This document shows positions 13,570-15,300 of a DNA stretch of 15,300 nucleotides, one piece after another (the stretch's first letter is position 1; each line of letters opens with the position of its first letter). The translations under genes were made by a program, and so were the position numbers. The stretch is from assembly GCA_012800515.1 (NCBI GenBank), contig JAAZJE010000124.1, forward strand, positions 1 to 15,300, written 5' to 3'. Source of the stretch: Clostridiaceae bacterium. GTDB taxonomy: Bacteria > Bacillota > Clostridia > Saccharofermentanales > Fastidiosipilaceae. The notes beneath the pieces were generated by a model. It had not been told where the DNA came from and did not search any database. It saw only the letters and a list, made by a program, of their open reading frames with translations.

Positions 13570-13611
13570 CTCTCAACTAACGGTGAGCAACTCTCAACTG
13601 CCGGTGGGCAA
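13570..13611. repeat. Imperfect 21-bp tandem duplication at the clpX-yjbQ junction
   Basis: Bases 13570-13590 and 13591-13611 match at 18 of 21 positions. One copy contains the clpX stop codon (TGA, complement of 13594-13596) and last codons; the other lies in the yjbQ leader next to its ribosome site. The duplication means that loss of the clpX stop would leave similar sequence immediately downstream. Confidence 0.8.
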
Positions 13612-15027
13612 TGCGGCCGCGCCTTGCTGTTCGGTCTTATATATCAATGTCGGCTCTTTTTGGCCTAACACGCAGTCGCGGTCGATAATGCAGATCGCAA
13701 CATCATCGCGTGAGGGCAGATCGAACATGATCTGCGTCATGATCTCTTCGAGAATCGAACGCAGGCCGCGGGCGCCGGTCTTGCGCTCCGTTGCCAGGCG
13801 GGCGATTTCCGCCACCGCCTCGGGCTCGAATTGCAGTTCGACACCGTCCAGCTGCACCATGTATGCATATTGCTTGAGCAGAGCATTACGCGGCTCGCTG
13901 AGAATCCGCTCCAAAGCTTCCTGATTCAGTGAATGCAACGGTACGACTACCGGTACCCGACCGGTAAATTCCGGTATGAGACCGAACTTAACCAGATCTT
14001 CGGGCATGACCTGAGCGATAATCTTGTCATAATCCGCGTGCGAACGGGTAATTATATCCGCCCCGAAGCCCATGGTGCTGACCCGCACCCGCTCCTCGAT
14101 AATCTTCTCCAGACCGTCGAAAGCGCCGCCGCAAATAAACAGTATATTCGTCGTATCTATCTGAATGAACTCCTGCATCGGATGCTTCCGTCCGCCGGCC
14201 GGCGGCACATTCGCTATCGTCCCTTCGAGTATCTTCAACAACGCCTGTTGTACGCCCTCGCCGCTGACATCGCGCGTCAACGAGGGATTCTCGGTCTTGC
14301 GGGTAATCTTATCGACTTCATCGATATAAACGATACCGCGCTGAGCCCGTTCAACATTGTAATCGGCATTCTGGAGCAGGCGGACGAGCAGGTTCTCAAC
14401 ATCCTCGCCGACATAGCCGGCCTCCGTCAGGGCGGTCGCATCGGCGATGGCGAAAGGCACGTCGAGGATCTTGGCCAGCGTCTGCGCCAGTAGCGTCTTA
14501 CCGCTGCCCGTCGGTCCGATCAGGAGCACATTGCTCTTGGAAAGCTCGACTTCCGGAAGCGCCGGCTTTTTACGGCCTCTCCTACTCTTTTCGGTCGAAT
14601 TATCACCTACCGCGCCTTGCTTAAAAACTCTCTTATAGTGGTTATACACGGCGACGGAGAGCACGATTTTCGCTCTTTCCTGTCCGATCACGTACTGATC
14701 CAAAATCGACTTGATCTCCGCCGGTGTCGGCATGCTGTCGCCGTCCGGCGCGGGGAGCATAACCGCCGCGGCGCTTCCGACGGAAGCATTGGCGCCCGCA
14801 CCCGGCAGGCGTTTCAACAGTCCGGCGTCATAGAGCAGCTCGGCACAGAGCATGACACAATCATTACAAATATACGTATCGCTTAACCCCTGAATGAGGC
14901 GCAGAACCATGGTCTCATCGCGACCGCAAAACGAGCAGTGCAGCAAATCCTCAGTATCGTCCTCATCGCTCAGGAAACTATCTAAGAGATTGGCGGGTAA
15001 TTTGCTCCGCCTTCTATCGTCGGACAT
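13594..15027 (-). CDS. clpX: ATP-dependent Clp protease ATP-binding subunit ClpX
   Basis: The 477-residue AAA+ unfoldase recognises, unfolds and feeds substrates to ClpP. The N-terminal zinc-binding domain has C31, C34, C54 and C57. Walker A is GPTGSGKT (171-178), the pore loop is GYVG (204-207), Walker B is IVYIDEVDK (232-240), the RKH loop appears as GGRKHP, and the arginine-finger region reads IPEFTGRVPV. The ClpP-docking loop reads MGFGA rather than the usual IGFGA, a conservative change. It is longer than the usual 415-430 residues through an N-terminal tail, a spacer after the zinc domain (about 72-99), a basic insert before Walker A (about 136-160) and a C-terminal extension. ATG at 15027 is preceded by GGGAGGA. 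clpP lies 63 bp upstream. Confidence 0.97.
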   Translation of the reverse strand: MSDDRRRSKLPANLLDSFLSDEDDTEDLLHCSFCGRDETMVLRLIQGLSDTYICNDCVMLCAELLYDAGLLKRLPGAGANASVGSAAAVMLPAPDGDSMPTPAEIKSILDQYVIGQERAKIVLSVAVYNHYKRVFKQGAVGDNSTEKSRRGRKKPALPEVELSKSNVLLIGPTGSGKTLLAQTLAKILDVPFAIADATALTEAGYVGEDVENLLVRLLQNADYNVERAQRGIVYIDEVDKITRKTENPSLTRDVSGEGVQQALLKILEGTIANVPPAGGRKHPMQEFIQIDTTNILFICGGAFDGLEKIIEERVRVSTMGFGADIITRSHADYDKIIAQVMPEDLVKFGLIPEFTGRVPVVVPLHSLNQEALERILSEPRNALLKQYAYMVQLDGVELQFEPEAVAEIARLATERKTGARGLRSILEEIMTQIMFDLPSRDDVAICIIDRDCVLGQKEPTLIYKTEQQGAAALPTGS

Positions 15028-15090
15028 TTATCCTCCCAAATCAGTAATCAGTAGTATGCCGAACTATACCGTGCGACCTCTTTCACTCGC

Positions 15091-15300
15091 TCAGTCTCGC
15101 TTCGTCATAATGTGGTCGATCAGGCCGTACTCGAGCGCATCCTCGGCACTCATCCAGCGATCGCGATCCGTATCTTCACGGATCCGCTCAATCGGCTGTC
15201 CGGTGCGCTTCTGGAGAATTTGATTGAGATTCTCGCGAATCCGCAAAATACGCTGGGCGGAGATGCTGATATCCGAAGCCTGACCCTGCACACCGCCCGA
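15091..15300 (-). CDS. clpP: ATP-dependent Clp protease proteolytic subunit ClpP, C-terminal part (5' end outside window)
   Basis: The last 69 residues of ClpP are present, entering the window edge in frame and ending at TGA (15093-15091). The sequence opens SGGVQGQASDISISAQRIL, the stretch just after the catalytic His of ClpP, which itself lies outside the window, as does the catalytic Ser. The catalytic-Asp region EDTDRDRWMSAEDALEYGLI is visible and intact. The clpP-clpX order is standard; ClpP forms the tetradecameric proteolytic chamber loaded by ClpX. A short direct repeat TACTGATTACTGATT (minus strand) lies in the 63-bp gap before clpX. Confidence 0.95.
   Translation of the reverse strand, partial: SGGVQGQASDISISAQRILRIRENLNQILQKRTGQPIERIREDTDRDRWMSAEDALEYGLIDHIMTKRD

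Overview
The window looks like chromosomal DNA from a Gram-positive bacterium, most likely a moderately GC-rich member of the Clostridia (Bacillota). The signs are strong AGGAGG-type ribosome binding sites, a hisS-aspS pair, a YbxB-type methyltransferase, a QueT-type ECF substrate-binding component, a zinc-finger ClpX and a Tad ATPase module. The phylum call is inference from gene content; no rRNA or other phylogenetic marker has been compared.

Left part (1-4263, plus strand): the 3' end of a dCMP/cytidine deaminase-like gene, then a compact three-gene Tad (type IVc pilus / type II secretion-like) module. It holds a degenerate TadZ/CpaE-like protein, a complete TadA/CpaF ATPase, and one long membrane protein that joins TadB-like and TadC-like halves. 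No pilin, prepilin peptidase, CpaB or TadE/F gene lies beside it. The module ends in a 12-bp tail-to-tail overlap with the next operon.

Centre (12361 down to 4252, minus strand): a tightly packed run of eight genes, hisS-aspS-lepB-lepA-queT-ybxB-like MTase-lipoprotein-ispF-like. Several genes overlap by 8-11 bp or abut, which suggests one transcript from a promoter with a perfect TATAAT just upstream of hisS. The products serve aminoacylation, translation (EF4), secretion (signal peptidase I), queuosine-precursor uptake, probable RNA methylation and isoprenoid-type chemistry. The ispF-like gene belongs to a divergent branch, and the lipoprotein looks like a thioredoxin fold without redox cysteines.

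Right part (12434-13121) is the unusual region: about 690 bp with no intact gene. It contains (i) an array of about ten units, each opening with TTTYCGG or TTTTCTGG and spaced 19-24 bp (about two helical turns), including a perfect 41-bp tandem duplication and a perfect 19-bp tandem duplication; (ii) a GC-rich hairpin; (iii) a 31-bp inverted repeat (29/31 identical) enclosing 146 bp, like a small non-autonomous element; (iv) four dispersed copies of an 18-bp motif; and (v) a C-terminal remnant of what looks like a MATE-family transporter. The array lies directly upstream of the hisS promoter.

Far right (13145-15300, minus strand): clpP (3' part only), clpX and yjbQ, probably co-transcribed. 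An imperfect 21-bp tandem duplication spans the clpX stop codon and the yjbQ leader.
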